64,000 nucleotides of DNA from Quercus robur (taxonomy: Eukaryota > Streptophyta > Magnoliopsida > Fagales > Fagaceae), in assembly GCF_932294415.1 (NCBI RefSeq), contig NC_065535.1, positions 11,998,282 through 12,062,281 on the forward strand. The letters are read 5' to 3'. The notes beneath the pieces were generated by a model. That model was not told the origin of the DNA, searched no databases, and saw only the letters and a list, made by a program, of their open reading frames with translations. Position numbers and translations under genes: made by a program. Every line of letters begins with the position of its first letter. The first letter of the stretch is position 1. This document shows positions 11,212-24,396 of the stretch, in pieces.

Positions 11212-13461
11212 CTCTTAATCCAAACCTCCCACTTTTATTAGGGTAAAAATGCCACAAACTATAAGGCTGTAAGATTATTAGTAATATTTCAATACTTCAT
11301 GATGTCTTTGCTCAGGTTTGCCGAGCTAAGCAGAATCCAGTTTCAAAGGATACAAAAATGACTATCAAAATACTTAGGCCAATGTGAGCTTGGGAAGCAA
11401 TAATTGTGCTCCTATGATTTTCGTCTAAAGTCGAGCTGTTACAGTGTTACTTCAACTCCATAATTACCATGGTGTGTAAAAATCGGGTAACGATTTCTAA
11501 TAATGTGCTATCAGAATTCAATATAAACCAAACTCCATACCATAACAAAAGTAACACTGAATTCTTAACTCTCTGAATTTCTTTCCTTAGAAAGAACACT
11601 TTTTTACTTTGATTTAAGTATTAGACATACCCAACTGGTATTTCTCTCTCTCTCTTTTTTCATGCTAAGTGTGTTTAGTGTCCATATCTGCTATACAATT
11701 AAACTGTTTCATAGGTCATGCTTAGCTTTTATTGGAATATTCTTGAAATTTTCCTTCACAATTCCATCTAGATAATACTTTCCACAATTCACAGTGCATT
11801 AGTTTATTCTTTATGGAAGTATGCAAAGGGGAGTCCGGTTTCTAACTTCTTCATGGAATCCCAATCAGCTTTGTTTTGATAGTTAGAAGAACTAGTTAAG
11901 GAAGAGAAATGTATGATTGAGTACATGAAAATTGAAACTATGGAAATTTTTTTTTTTTGGGGGCTAAAGTACATGAATTTGATTGTTGGCTCTTGGCAGA
12001 CATGTACAATAATAATTGACTGGGTTATGGTACATAATTTCCTGGATCAAGACAAGATTCTATTCAAGAGTGAATGTACCATTTGAAAAAAAGTAAAAAA
12101 CACCACCACAAGAGAAGTTATGGTACTTTATTTCACTTGGTGGATATTTTAATGCTTAAATGTATGGACCTCAATCCCTCCAATTTTGATACCTTTTTTT
12201 TAGTACTTTTATTAAACACATGACCTAAGATTTTTCTTGTTTTTATTAATCATGCCCTATAAGCTCTAGGATTGATTTTTTAAAGAAGGTTTTAGGATTT
12301 TCAATAATACATTTTTCACCTATAAGCTATTAGCAGATTACTAACTAATGTTGTCATGTGATATTCACTTTACTTATAAATTGCTAAGAGCATTATAATC
12401 CATTCGACACATCCTGGTGTTTCTAATAGAGAGATTTAGAATTTAAATCCCTCTTTTCTAACTATCGAATTATATATATGAACTTATAAATTAATGAAGA
12501 ATGAATGCATGTCCCGTATATATATATTCATTTGTTTATAGTAGAGTTTTTTTCCCGTATATTTATATTCATTTGTTTATAAGTCAAGATGATATCATTT
12601 GACATAATTTTCTTTGTAATTTTTTTAGGCAAATTACATATACCCCACCTCTATGATATACCCACAAAGCATGGAACTACTACATGGCTTATTTAGTGAC
12701 ACTTATCTTAGGTTTATGTAAGGACCAGATAAACAATTAGCCCAGACCCACTAAAAACAGTGGGTAGTACAATTCAACCTTAGCCCAAAATAATAAATTT
12801 GTAAGAGAGGGAAACAAACAACAAGAGGGGGCTTGCACGAGAGTGAAAATCAGGAAGAAAAAGGCTGATGTTATTGAATAGATAAGTTAATATCTCATTA
12901 CAAGCTAGCTCGAGGAAGCCAAAGTCAATACAAAGATGGTACTGCTCACTCTCTCTTCTTAGTGCTCTTCTTTTTTTTTTCTTTTTTCTTTTTTCATCTC
13001 CTCCTCCCTTTCTTTCTCTAAAAACCCTATCTTTCTTATATACTCCCCCTTCCTTCACATCCTAGCCTTCCATCTTTACCTAGCAAATCTCCCTTCATGA
13101 CACTTATCTCTTTTTACATCTGAAGAAGGTGGTAGAAGGAGTTTGCTTAGCTTTGATTTACACTGTTCAGGTCACTTCCTCATCAATGCAGCTAATAAAG
13201 TTCTTGCTCGCCATTTAATGCGGAGGCAACAGGCTACCCCAAACTGGAAACTTCCCCTACGACCACTGATTCTCTCTCTTCAGACCCTCCTTCCCACTTG
13301 GAACACCTTAGAGTCCTTTGTCTCATCCCTTTCTCTCCTCAGACAAATTTCCTCCTCGGGCCTGTGATATCCCCACATCAATACTGCAACTCTTCAACTT
13401 CATCATCGGTCCTTGGGCACTCACAGTTTACTTTATAAGGCATGCCTTCCTTGTGGTTTGC
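11212..13461. other. Intergenic, no gene recognised
   Basis: The TSD copy CTCTTAAT is at 11212-11219. No coding family was recognised. The part from about 12720 to 13400 is less AT-rich and reads like a decayed LTR fragment or UTR-like sequence, but I found no second copy, PBS or protein motif to confirm that. Confidence 0.5.
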
Positions 13462-14609
13462 TTAGAGCATTCACAGTAAAACATCTAAAAATTTTATCTT
13501 TTAGCAACTCAAAACATTACTTTATTTATTTTAACAACTCACTTTATAATACACTCTACAGCAAAGGTTTTATATTAACATTAAACACATTAAAATAATA
13601 TAAGTAACACAATAAAATAATATATCTAACACAATAAATAACAACCATAACACTGCTGCTGTTGCCGCCACCACCACCACCACCATGGCAACCGCAATCC
13701 ACTGCAAAACAAAAACTCAAAAAAAAAAAAAACCACCGCCACAACGACAACCACCGTCATCAACAACTCACCACAAAACCCATTAAAAACAGAGCAACAC
13801 AGCCAAGAAATCCAAACAAAAAAAAAACCCAGCAACTCCACCAAGAAATCCACCATTACAGTCATTGCTGCTGAGAAAAACCCAACACCAGACTAAGGAA
13901 CCCACTAGCACCAAACCGAGAAAAACACACTTAACCAAATCCAGAAAACACAACAACTCAGACCCAAAAAACACAACCAAAACACTGGCAACCCAAACCC
14001 TCGAATCTACTAGCACCACCAACCTAAAGCCACGAATCCACTTGCACCAGCAACCAAAACCCACTAGAACCGGCAACCCACGATTCCAATCTCACCTCAA
14101 CATCGATGCCCACGAATCTAATCTCACCTCAACGCCGATGCCCACAATTCGATTTCACATGGGCTGAGGTCAGAGCCGAGAGGAGAGAGTAGAGAGTAGA
14201 GGAGAAGTGAGAGAGCAAAGAGAAAAGAAAAGAAAGAAAACAAACCTTTTATGTGTGTGAAGTGATTTGTGAGCGTGTGGGGAATAAAAAATGGGTTTTT
14301 AGGTTTTTTCCAGCTATAGCAGCCCACTGTAGCAATCAGTAAATCTTCTTCTTTTTTTTCTTTAATTTTTTCCCAATGGGTGTTGTTGGCATTGACTACA
14401 TCATTGAATTCCACTAAAAGTAGCCAAAATGCCCTATAAAGCAAACCACAAATATAGTAAGTGTTACAAAATAAAATACATAATAACTCCATATTTTAAA
14501 GGTATATCAACTAGTATATCACATGTTCAATAAATAAAAAAACAAATATATCACATGGGTGATGGGTGGTCTGCAATTTGCCCCTTTCTTTTTTTGGATG
14601 GTTTTGATA
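13462..14609. other. Repeat-derived region with a GAGCATT left end and CCA/CAA runs
   Basis: TTA followed by GAGCATTCACAG at 13462-13476 matches the left-end style of the Tourist-like element at 18288. It is followed by CCACCACCACCACCACCACC-type runs and CAA/CAAC-rich sequence that keep several frames open on both strands. I could not find the partner right end, so the element boundaries stay open. The long frames here (13626-13865 -, 13865-14167 +, 13783-14076 -) overlap each other and are composition artefacts. Confidence 0.4.
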
Positions 14610-14617
14610 CTTTTTTT

Positions 14618-14682
14618 CAGGGGCGGAACTACAGTGGGGCAGGGGGGGGCCATTGCCCCCCACCCCCAAAAAAAAAAAAACT

Positions 14683-14721
<39 letters not shown>

Positions 14722-15012
14722 AAATTTTAAATTTTGGTCCTAATAGACCCCCCAATTAAAAAAAAAAAAAAAAAACTGGTATACATATGTAATTTGAAAA
14801 TTTAAGATTTGCCCTTAAATATATATATTTTTGGATCTTCTCTGAAATAGTGCCGAGTTCCATTTTGATAAATGTGTTAAAATGTTTAAGAAACACTTAT
14901 TTTATATGTAGTATTTTGTTGAATATGAAATAGATGTTAGTTTTTATTTTCATAAAAAAAAATTTGTCTTAAGCTTTGCCCCACTCAGGTTCGAATCCTG
15001 GTTCCGTCCCTA
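14618..15012. mobile_element. Short hAT-like MITE, 395 bp
   Basis: The left end CAGGGGCGGAACTACAGTGG and the inverse of the right end, TAGGGACGGAACCAGGATTC, form the TIR. Flanks are the 8-bp repeats CTTTTTTT at 14610-14617 and 15013-15020; the low complexity of this TSD lowers its weight. The right TIR includes GGTTCGAATCC, which mimics a tRNA T-arm or pol III B box but is part of the inverted repeat. No coding capacity. Confidence 0.75.
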
Positions 15013-15914
15013 CTTTTTTTAAATAATTATTAACAGTATAATGGATGAAAAATGGTCTAATCAAACAAATCCTAACGTATAATTATAGGCTATTTGTACC
15101 AATGTGGCAGAAGGGTGTACTTAACCGAATATAGATCAAATTGTAATTAAAAGACTTGTTATTTAACAGTATAATGGATTCTCTAAAGAAGAAGAAGACT
15201 TGTTATTTAAAATTATAAACTGGAAGTGTAATGTATATTTGAGAATCTTTTTTTTTTTTTTTTTTGAGAATCGTAATGTATATATATAGGTATTTAATTT
15301 TTGCCAACTCGGTTTTCTGTGGATTACAAGACTCAATTGGCAGACTGAACCATCTACCTGTGTTTGTGGCATTATTATTTGTACTAGCTACAGGTAAATA
15401 ATTAAACAAGTTGGTTTTTTCAGATAATACCAAAGTCATTTCCATTGTCATTGAGAATCTTCCAGGCATGGTCCTCGTGATTACCATATATCCTATAGTA
15501 CTACTTTTTTTTTTTTTTTTTTGAGGAGTATATACTATAGTACTACTACATATATAGTAGTTGGATGAGTGATCTGTTCAAATATCTTTAGTCTTTATTG
15601 TTTAACAATTGCTAGCTAAAAAGTTCATTTTTGTAATCTAAAAGTACAATTTGTTATTATACAAGTTCGTTTCTGATCAATGCTAAACTATTGGACTTGT
15701 TTACCATGAGATGCCTAATTTATTATTATTATTATTATATATATATATATTTTTAAAAAACTACAAAGTAAACCATTTTGGTCACAAACTCGTATTCAAA
15801 GCAAGCAATGCGGAAAGCAGAGAGGATATATTCTAATTTCTGAAGGTGTAGCCAAGGTTGGGGATTGAGCTTTGGAGTCATTATACAATAAAAGTTGTTT
15901 GGAAAAGAGTCACT

Positions 15915-16271
15915 GAGCATTTGCATTAGACCAAAAAATAAACTCAATTTTACACATTTAAACTCCAAAATTAACTATGTAAATTTACAAAAATTACTAC
16001 AATAATCATGTAAATTTACACTGATACTACTCATTTGAATTTTTTTTTTTTCTTTTCTTTACATGTTTTGAAAATGAAGAAATAGAGTAAAAGGTGATTG
16101 TTGTGTATAAATAAAGAAAAATAAATAAAGAAAAATAAATATTTTAATAAACTATAGTTTAAAATATATAATCTGAAGTAGGTATTTTTTATAAATGGTT
16201 ATTTCAAAAAAACAAGTAGATTCTTATATTAAAATAAACAGAAATTTTTGCAAGAGCAGATGCGAATGCTT
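15915..16271. mobile_element. GAGCATT-type MITE, about 357 bp
   Basis: The left end GAGCATTTGCATTAG matches the inverse of the right end AAGCATTCGCATCTG. AT-rich interior, no coding. The right half is shared with 5760-5906. I could not verify a target duplication, so the ends are approximate. Confidence 0.55.
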
Positions 16272-16944
16272 TAAACAAATCCATCCACTCGTCCAAAATT
16301 ATGGCCTATGGCCCTTAATTTAACCAAAAAATTAGTGCAATAACATATAATTGACCAAATGTTGCAATAGACAGTCATTATTCAAGTTAAAAATGGCAGA
16401 AGGACAGTCTTTGGACACTAGCATACGTGCAACTACCATTACAGCTGTTATACATCTTCAACCAGTAGGTCCATAAAGAATTTAGTCCATCTTAGTCCTT
16501 TCAATTTCTTTAATATCTTCATATTTACATATATTCTAAGAAACTTCGTTTTTTTTTTTTTTTAATATTAATAATAATTTCTTGTTTTTATTTTATTTTA
16601 TTTTATTTATGGTTGATCATAGTTTGCAATAAGTGGGACAGATTACGATTCATAATTTCACGTGCCAATCACGAGTTCTTGCATGTTAGTTGTAAGTACC
16701 GGGTCCTCTCATACAGTAGGGGTCCGCTTAAATTGTATGGACCATAAGTTAGGAATAAATGTACCCAAAAAAAAAAAAAAAAAAACCCAATTACTGCAAT
16801 GGCCAAATGCTTCCTAGGACAAATGCAGTACTTATTTTTAACGTACAAAGAAAATGGTACATAATAATTATTAATTTCCTTTTGTACTATGTACCAACTA
16901 CCATGTAGTCTCGACTTTTTAAAAATTTGAATGATTGATCGTTA

Positions 16945-17062
16945 AGTGAGTTTAGTTAATTCAATAGATAAAATTTTTTATGATTAGATAAGTAGTTTGA
17001 AATTTAATTTTTGCTTACACTAAAAATTAATTGGTACTGTAATCTAATGATAAAGAACACAA
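16945..17062 (+). mobile_element. Degenerate tRNA-derived SINE copy
   Basis: This aligns by eye with the SINE at 51601-53240: a TTAGTTAATTCAATAG A-box region, then TTTGAAATTTAATTTTTGC in the B-box position (parent TTGGAGTTCAATCCCCGCC), then ACTAAAAATTAATTGGTACT and TCTAATGATAAAGA. It is heavily mutated and surely inactive. Confidence 0.55.
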
Positions 17063-18287
17063 TTATTATAAAATTATTTGTAAATTTTATAAAACATTAT
17101 ATAAAAAATCACATGATCAACCCAAAATTTTGGAAGTTGGCATGTTATGATTTGTGCTAATAAAAGTAATGTTACTAGTAAGCCAATGTAAAATTAATTC
17201 TGCTTTAATCATAACTTATTACCTCAATAATTATGAAAATTTAAGTGTCCTAGTATTGCTTAAAAAATTTATCGTTTCACTATTTTTGAGGTCTGTTTAT
17301 TTTAAGGGTCCGGTTAATGTGTGTTTTAAGGACACACATTAAACCATCTATTTTTGAAAACATTTTTTCGATAATTGAAAAAGTTGTCAATACTTTTTCA
17401 ACTCCTAATAAATTTTTTTCCAAAAATAATTTATTAGCAAAATCCTTGTTTTAAAGGTTCTTCAAAATGTTTTAGGAAATCCCAATGTTTTTTAACCTAT
17501 TTGGCTGATAAGGTAAAAAACATGATTGATGGATGGTTGACATGTTCATTTGCTTCTCAGGCTTTGGTGTTCGCCCAAATTTGGTAGCAATTGATTGAAA
17601 GGAAAAAAATGCCATTTTAGTCATAGTGCTCTTTTACTTTTACTTTTTGAAATTATTATTTGCCCCTTATGTACGTACCATCACAAATTATTTATAAACC
17701 GTTCATTTTTTTTGTTTAAAAAGAAAAAAAAATTATCAAATTTATCAGATTCTTGATATTACCATTTTTCTATAGCTTGATTATTGCAAAGAGTTTTGTT
17801 ATGGACACATTAAATGATCACAATATTATCACAATAGTTGTGGTGTCAACCCTTGTAGATCAAAAGAAAACAAAATAGTTGTGTGTAGTATAATTTGCCA
17901 TACCCTCCCTTAAAAGTTACCATAGTTTTTTAGTGGAGTTGTGGTGTGCCTTTGTGTTAGAACCCCTTTCCCTCTTTCTTGTGTGTGTGTTTCTCAAAAA
18001 AAAAAAAATAGTAAAATATTAGTTAGGACTAATGACAACTAAAATAAGAGTGTTTTAAAAATGTGCAAACACTTTATTTTGTCCTTGGACTTTCTCTTGC
18101 ACAAAATGAAAATTAGAAAGAAAAACAATTTAAATATATAATTCTATATATTCTTTCTTAAAAAAAAAGGTGTTTTTATTTTATTTCTTTCTTTTCCTTC
18201 CCTTCATCCGCACATAATTATAGAATACTTTTTTCCTCTGTCTCTCTCTTCCTACCTACATCACATGTGCAACTAAACACAATGTTA

Positions 18288-19035
18288 GAACATTAACACC
18301 AGATGATAATCATGATGCTATATGTGTATTTCATTGATGATAATTGTGCTCGGTTTTTTGTAATTTTTGTTTGCTCATCTCTGACTTAACCCTTAGTATC
18401 GTCATCGGTGATAATCAGAAGCCAAGATCAAAGAGCAAAGAAGGATGGATTTGAGTTGATCAGCCAATTTTGGGATTGTGATTGGGGGAAATGATTGATC
18501 AAATTCATCTCAAGTTTTCTTTTTCTTTTTCTTTTTCTTTTTTTGTGGTGGTTTTGGGTTGATTTGGTAGTTTTGGGTTTGTGTTGATTTTGGTGGTTTT
18601 TGGTAGTTTTGGATGGTGGTGGGTATGCGGTAGCAGTGGTGGTGGTGGTGGTGGTAGGCTATAAACACCACTTTTTTTATTAAAAAAAAAAAAAATTACT
18701 GTAGGAGTTTTTTTGAAAGGTTATTCTAATGTGTTAAATCTTAAATTAGTAAATGTGATGTAGGGTGTACTATTAAGTGATGTGTTAAAATAAACAAAAT
18801 AATTTTTTGAGGGTATGCGGTAGCGGTGGTGGTGGTGGTGGGTTGTAAAGACCAAATTTTTTTTTTTTTTTTAAATTACTATAGGAGTTTTTTTAAAAGG
18901 TTATTATAATGTGTTAAATCTTAAAATAGTAAATGTAATGTAGGGTGTACTATTAAGTGATGTGCTAAAGTAAACAAAATAATTTTTTGATGTTTCAAAA
19001 TAACATTGTTTTTAAAATATCTGATGCCAATGCTC
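18288..19035. mobile_element. Tourist-like (PIF/Harbinger-type) element, 748 bp
   Basis: The left end GAACATTAACACCAGATGAT and the inverse of the right end, GAGCATTGGCATCAGATATT, are a clear TIR. Both sides are flanked by the trinucleotide TTA (18285-18287 and 19036-19038), the usual PIF/Harbinger target. The interior is noncoding and includes a 190-bp internal duplication, recorded separately. Confidence 0.7.
18621..19000. repeat. 190-bp tandem duplication with GGT runs
   Basis: GGGTATGCGGTAGC followed by GGTGGT repeats, a poly-T or poly-A tract, GGAGTTTTTTT and a block ending AACAAAATAATTTTTTGA occurs at 18621 and again at 18811, a period of 190. It lies inside the Tourist-like element and differs by a few bases and by poly-T length. 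Confidence 0.85.
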
Positions 19036-19609
19036 TTACTGTTGGGGGCGATAGGAATGATTTTCAAAATGAATAACTTTAACAATCTATTTGTTTTAGT
19101 GCTGATGTTACAATTTTTCCAATTTGGAAAAGAATAAGAAATGGACAAAATTTTTTTTTTTTTTTTTTTTGGGGATCAAAAGTGGCCATAATCATATCTA
19201 TTTTACTCATAATTCAGAAAAGTGACCATAATCATGTACCTCAGATGATTATACGGCCCGAAATGATTAAATGAAGCCAAGTTTCAATTAATCTTAAAAT
19301 TTCAAAGATGGACAAAAGATCAATAATTTCTAATGATGATCTGGGACTAATATGGATAAAAATGAAAAGAAAACTTGATTGACAACGAAATGAAAGGTTG
19401 TCTAAACCGCTAAAGCCCCCGTATTAAGGGAATCGAAGTCATTATTTTGAAACCAAAGAATAGAGACCAAATAAAAGGGAACCTTCTTCCATGTCAATTT
19501 CAACGTGAATTTCATTGTGGAAACTGGAAACCTTCACGAGACGATAAATTGATGGATGAGAAATTGTCATGAGTATGTGGGGCAGTGACATTAAAGTTTA
19601 ATATATGTA

Positions 19610-19617
19610 TATATAAA
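19610..19617 (+). promoter_or_regulatory. Probable TATA box of the LOG gene
   Basis: TATATAAA lies 227 bases upstream of the LOG start codon. A start about 30 bases downstream would give a leader of roughly 200 bases that includes the CT/CA microsatellite. Inferred from position and sequence only. Confidence 0.5.
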
Positions 19618-19704
19618 GGGACCAATAGCACCATTTGTCACCTTGCTTTTGGCTTTCAACATTGAAGCTCTTTGCTGACTGCTCAAAGTTTTAACAAATA
19701 CACG

Positions 19705-19708
<4 letters not shown>

Positions 19709-19763
<55 letters not shown>
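19709..19763 (+). repeat. Compound (CT)n(CA)n microsatellite in the LOG leader
   Basis: About 16 CT units run directly into about 12 CA units, 80-135 bases before the LOG ATG. CT-rich leaders are common in plants, and the tract length is likely to vary between individuals. Confidence 0.9.
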
Positions 19764-19843
19764 GCATACAGAGAGAGACACCAAAAACAAAAACCCAATT
19801 GAAATAAATCACTCTTTTGGTTCCATATCCTTTTCTTACAGTT

Positions 19844-22823
19844 ATGGAAAATCAACAGCCTTCCATGAATTCAAGATTCAGACGTGTCTGTGTTTTCTGT
19901 GGGAGCAGCCCTGGAAAGAACCCTAGCTACCAGCTTGCTGCTATTCAACTTGGAAAACATCTGGTACTGTTTATAACTTTTAACAGTTAAACACCTCTCT
20001 TTGTTTTTTGTTGTGAAAGTGAGACCTTTTTGGTCTTTGAAATAAGTGAAAATATGAGGAACTATATATTCTAGTTCCTAAGTTTGATCTGTGATCTTAC
20101 ATATTTTTTCTAGAAGTGATTACAAAATTCCAGTAGTAACTGTTTGATTAGAGAAATCAGTAGTATATATTCGAAACAGAGTACTCTGTAGCTCAGATAC
20201 AGAGTCCTCTGTTTTTTGTAACAAGATGTTACTAACATCTTCTTGCTTGGATTGATCCATTGGTGATGAATATTGGAAATTTTTTTTTTTTTTAAGTAAG
20301 GGTTTTTGTTTGAAATAAACATTTGAGTTTGATAAGATAAGAACATTGCAGGTGGAAAGGAACATTGACTTGGTTTATGGAGGAGGAAGTATTGGCTTGA
20401 TGGGTCTCGTGTCCCAAGCTGTCTATGATGGCGGTCGACACGTTCTGGGGTAAGTTGTAGCACAGGCACTGTTATCTATATTGTGTGTGAGTGAACCAAT
20501 CAAAAATATATTTTCTATTTTTTTTTTCTAAACGTCTGTGCCTAGAACTCTTGAGAATACTTGACCAATCAAAATGTGTTTTGTCTTCCATCAAAAAAAA
20601 AAAAAGTATTATGTCAATAATCAACATTTCTTCTATTTTTTGTTCCCATTTGCAGAGTAATTCCCACGACTCTCATGCCAAGAGAGGTAATTGAATTTCT
20701 TACCTTTTTTGTAAATATTTTTTAAAATGTAACATATTTCTTGTAAGTGGTAGAATGAATTCAATTTTTACTTTGTTAAAGAATTCTTAATTTTTTTTCA
20801 ATTATTAATCCAATTTTTAAAACTGTATTATATGACCTACTCTACAAAAGTATGAAACTGTCTGCTTGTGACAAGAATCCATAAAGTATATTCAAGAAAA
20901 AATGGTATCCATAAATAAAATATAAATTAAAAATAAATTCAAGATGCTACCAGCTTAAATTAAACACTTATTAATTTCTTGTTCCAATAAATTATGTTTC
21001 AAACTTACACTAATCACATGTTCAAGCTCAATGAATTTGTTACTAATTTTAAAATGTTTTTTTTTTTAATTTTTAATTTGTGTATAATTTCAGATCACTG
21101 GAGAAACTGTCGGAGAAGTTAGAGCTGTATCAGGCATGCATCAACGCAAAGCCGAAATGGCCCGCCAAGCCGATGCATTCATTGCCTTGCCAGGTCTATA
21201 TTTTTTCTGTAAATAAAATACTAATCAACATTTTTTATGTATACCAATCATTTTCAATGTACCATAATCTTTCTTTCATATGTACCATAATCTTTCAAAG
21301 GTCATGAAATATCTTTTTAAAAATAAAAACATAAAATCAAGATATATCTTAAAGTTAGCTCTTCCCAAGATAACTGTAAGCATAACGATCAACCATCCGT
21401 CGTATTATTAAATTCAATCAAAATTAAAATTGCTTGCAGGTGGCTATGGCACCTTGGAAGAACTTTTGGAAGTGATCACTTGGGCTCAACTGGGAATCCA
21501 TGAAAAACCGGTAACAGTTCAATTCTCTCTCATTACTTGATTATTTTGAGTCTATTGCTAGATTAGATCTAGGATTACAAATTTTTTTGGTCACAATTTT
21601 AATGTAGTCTATCACTTTCATATGTACATACTATTTTTTTTTTTCTTCACCGCATGTAATTATAGCAAAGTTGTGGTCTTAGATTTTGTTTTAACAAAAA
21701 ATAGTGATAAACAAAGTGATTAAAGTAAAAATTTTATTTTTTCCCTTTACTATTTTGGAGGCCCACACTCCATAGAAACTATCTATCTTTTAGTACATCC
21801 ACCGAATTATTGTTATTATTATTAATTTTTTTTTTTTTGAGGAAAAAGCAACTCAACATCCACGAACTAAAGAGAAAAATATTAAATGATAAGTAAGAAA
21901 ATAAGCGCCAGGCTTACGTCTAGTGTCCAATATTACTGGACTTGTTGAAATGATGACGTGTGTCCCCTTTTAGACACGTGTCACCATTTGATCGGTTCAG
22001 TATACTAGATGCATTTGACTTAAACCAAGTTCAAAAACAAGTACAAAAAACACATAGTTCCATACTTCCACTTACCCAAAAAAAAAAAAGAGTTTGCTTT
22101 GGGCATTAATTTGATTAATCAATAGCACTAAATACAAAATGAAAAAAATTAATGAATGTCTTAAAGACAATAATTTAGAAACTTTTTATGGAGAAAAAAA
22201 AAATAGTTTTTTTTTTATTTTTTATGAAAATTATATTAAAATATTTCTAGAAATTGTCTATTAATAAATACTTTGAGCACACCCATTAACACTACCATAC
22301 AAAATTTCATATCCATAATCCACAACCTGAGGTGGCACTCCAAAAAAAGTGCTATGAATAAACTTTTAAATACAAAAAAAAAAAAAATTAAAAAAAAAAT
22401 AATAATGATTTTTTTCTTCTTGCAGGTGGGCTTGTTGAACGTTGATGGTTACTATAACTCACTCCTATCATTCATAGACAACGCTGTAGGTGAAGGTTTC
22501 ATAACACCAGCTGCCCGTAACATTATCGTGTCTGCCCCCACTGCCCATGAACTCATGTGCAAGCTCGAGGTACCATTTTTTTTAAAAAAATATTATTCCC
22601 TCAATCATATCTGTAATAATACGTGGCTGGCTCACGTGCAATGCTACAGTGGGCTCCATTGTTTTTTTTAGTCAAAATGCAAATCAGATCATCTAAGCCG
22701 TCCATTTTTTTTTTTTAATCAAACCAGGATTATGAGCCCAAGCATTCTGGGGTGGGCCCAAAGCTAAGTTGGGAGATGGAACAACAATTGGGTTATGCAA
22801 CAAAGTCGGATATTTCTCGTTGA
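19844..22823 (+). CDS. LOG: Cytokinin riboside 5'-monophosphate phosphoribohydrolase (LOG)
   Basis: This enzyme hydrolyses cytokinin nucleotides directly to active free-base cytokinin plus ribose 5-phosphate, in the cytosol. Exons: 19844-19963, 20352-20449, 20656-20686, 21094-21193, 21440-21510, 22426-22569 and 22728-22823. All introns are GT-AG; the joined frame is 660 nt, 219 aa, the usual LOG length. The N-terminus [18 protein letters not shown] (residues 12-29) opens the Rossmann-like fold. GGGSIGLMG starts at residue 50, [20 protein letters not shown] spans 98-117, and the PGGYGTLEE signature (116-124) is split between exons 4 and 5. The C-terminus is WEMEQQLGY then SDISR. The family is often mislabelled lysine decarboxylase. 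The start was chosen because ATG follows the leader microsatellite and gives the standard family N-terminus. No internal stop or frameshift was seen. Which LOG paralogue it is needs a tree. Confidence 0.97.
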
Positions 22824-24396
22824 CCTAATCATCATTTACGTTCAAAAATATGTTGTAAAATAGTACAATATGATCAATGATTAATATTGGCCCTAGGTTT
22901 TTAGTTGATTTCTCTACTATACACATAACCATGTAGAAGGGAGTTCCACTCCGAAAAAAAATTTTAGGTAGTCCCGAAGCAGTGTTTCATGCTCTCACAA
23001 ATAGAGTCGGCTCCATATGGAAGTAAATTGTCATCACAGTTCTTTTAATTACCTGTGAATCACGCTTTGATTTTTTTTTTTTTTTGGAGACAATTTTATT
23101 TATTTATTTTTCCAGTTAGAATCTGACCTCAAATGTCAAGGCCTGCGATTTTAATACTACTATTACCTTGTCGGTATATTACTTCTTTATCTATATTCTT
23201 CTTTCATGAATTGATGGGTTGTTAAAAGTTAGCTTTCATGAAAAAGATATTGGTGAGGACTGAAAGAGATGTACCATTAGACCTACATTGAATCCAGCTG
23301 GAATGGAATAAGTATATGAAGAAACTTCGAAAGAAACATTGATCCTGAAAGTTTGCATGATAGGCAGGAGTACTTGATTTCACTTCATGTTTCTTGATTT
23401 CAAACATAAAGCATCATAAAGTCTCAAATTGCTCGTGAATTAAGGAATAATTAAAAATTATGAAAGTACTAAAATACTATTTTCCTGACAAGAAGAATTT
23501 TTGTGTGTACGGAGCACCCATAACAAATAGTTGCTTAATAAAGTTTATATAAATATGTATACGTGCGGAATCGATGGGTCAATCTGATAACCTTTATAGG
23601 GTGGAGAGACTTCTAGCAATATCTCAGATATTAATACCACTCAAACAAAGAGACTAATTTTAAATAGTTTTGTTGATAGAAAATAGAAAAGAGTAATGTT
23701 AAAAAGAGTAATATTATTTGCACAAATTATTTTATAATATTTTTATAAACTATTAATGTGACAAATTTTTATTAGTTCTTATCTGAACTTTCCACTAACA
23801 TCACATTTTTATTTACCAATAACTATTCATCATCATAACAACAATTTATTAAAAAAATTGTAAAATAATTTGAAATTTTAGCATTTTCCAAATAGAAAAT
23901 ATAACACTTAATGGTGTGAATTGCGTAGGTGATAATGAAGACCTTCAATAATTTTATAGAATAGAAGATATAATGGTCTTTTAACAAAAAATTTGCTATA
24001 ATTACACTAAGTATAAAAAAAATAAAATAAATATTGGATTATTAGAGACATCTATAAAAAGATCCATGATTTTCTATTCAAGAAAGAATGAATTTGATAA
24101 CAAGATAAGCAACACTTGTTTTGAATATGAAGATCTTTTAATGAACTTTTACTATGAAACAATTATATTTGCTTCAGATGATCAAGTTAATCAATCTTAA
24201 AATTCATCACATACAGCCAGTGTTGCATAATAATAGACACACAACACTTTTTTTTTTTTTTTTAATAATTGCAAACATGATACATTGTGATTAAAGTAAT
24301 ACAACTTTCATTTAAATTTGCTATTTTTTTGATACATTTTCAGTGGGAGATGATAGATTCGAATCATGAACATCTTCGTTGGAAATACCAAGAGAT
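22824..24396. other. LOG 3' flank and intergenic, no further gene
   Basis: The first few hundred bases probably include the LOG 3' UTR. Beyond that I see AT-rich sequence and a foldback MITE at 23705-23888. No protein family recognised. Confidence 0.55.
23705..23888. mobile_element. Foldback MITE-like repeat
   Basis: The left arm (GCACAAATTATTTTATAATA) is roughly complementary to the right arm (AAATTGTAAAATAATTTG). The centre (TGTGACAAATTTTTATTAG, then CTAACATCACATTTTTATT) is also partly palindromic. Noncoding; ends approximate. Confidence 0.5.

Larger units (their letters stand above)
15021..18287. other. Intergenic, no gene; MITE and SINE remnants
   Basis: No protein family recognised. 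It contains a GAGCATT-type MITE (15915-16271), a degenerate SINE (16945-17062), and poly-T and TAT runs at about 15251-15265, 15507-15522 and 15720-15750. Confidence 0.55.

Noticed and set aside
13626-14167. Several long overlapping frames on both strands with Pro, Trp, Thr/Asn runs
   Set aside because: They come from CCA/CAA simple repeats, which lack stop codons in several frames; no family signature.
14980-15012. GGTTCGAATCC considered as a tRNA T-arm
   Set aside because: It is the right inverted repeat of the hAT-like MITE and no cloverleaf can be formed around it.
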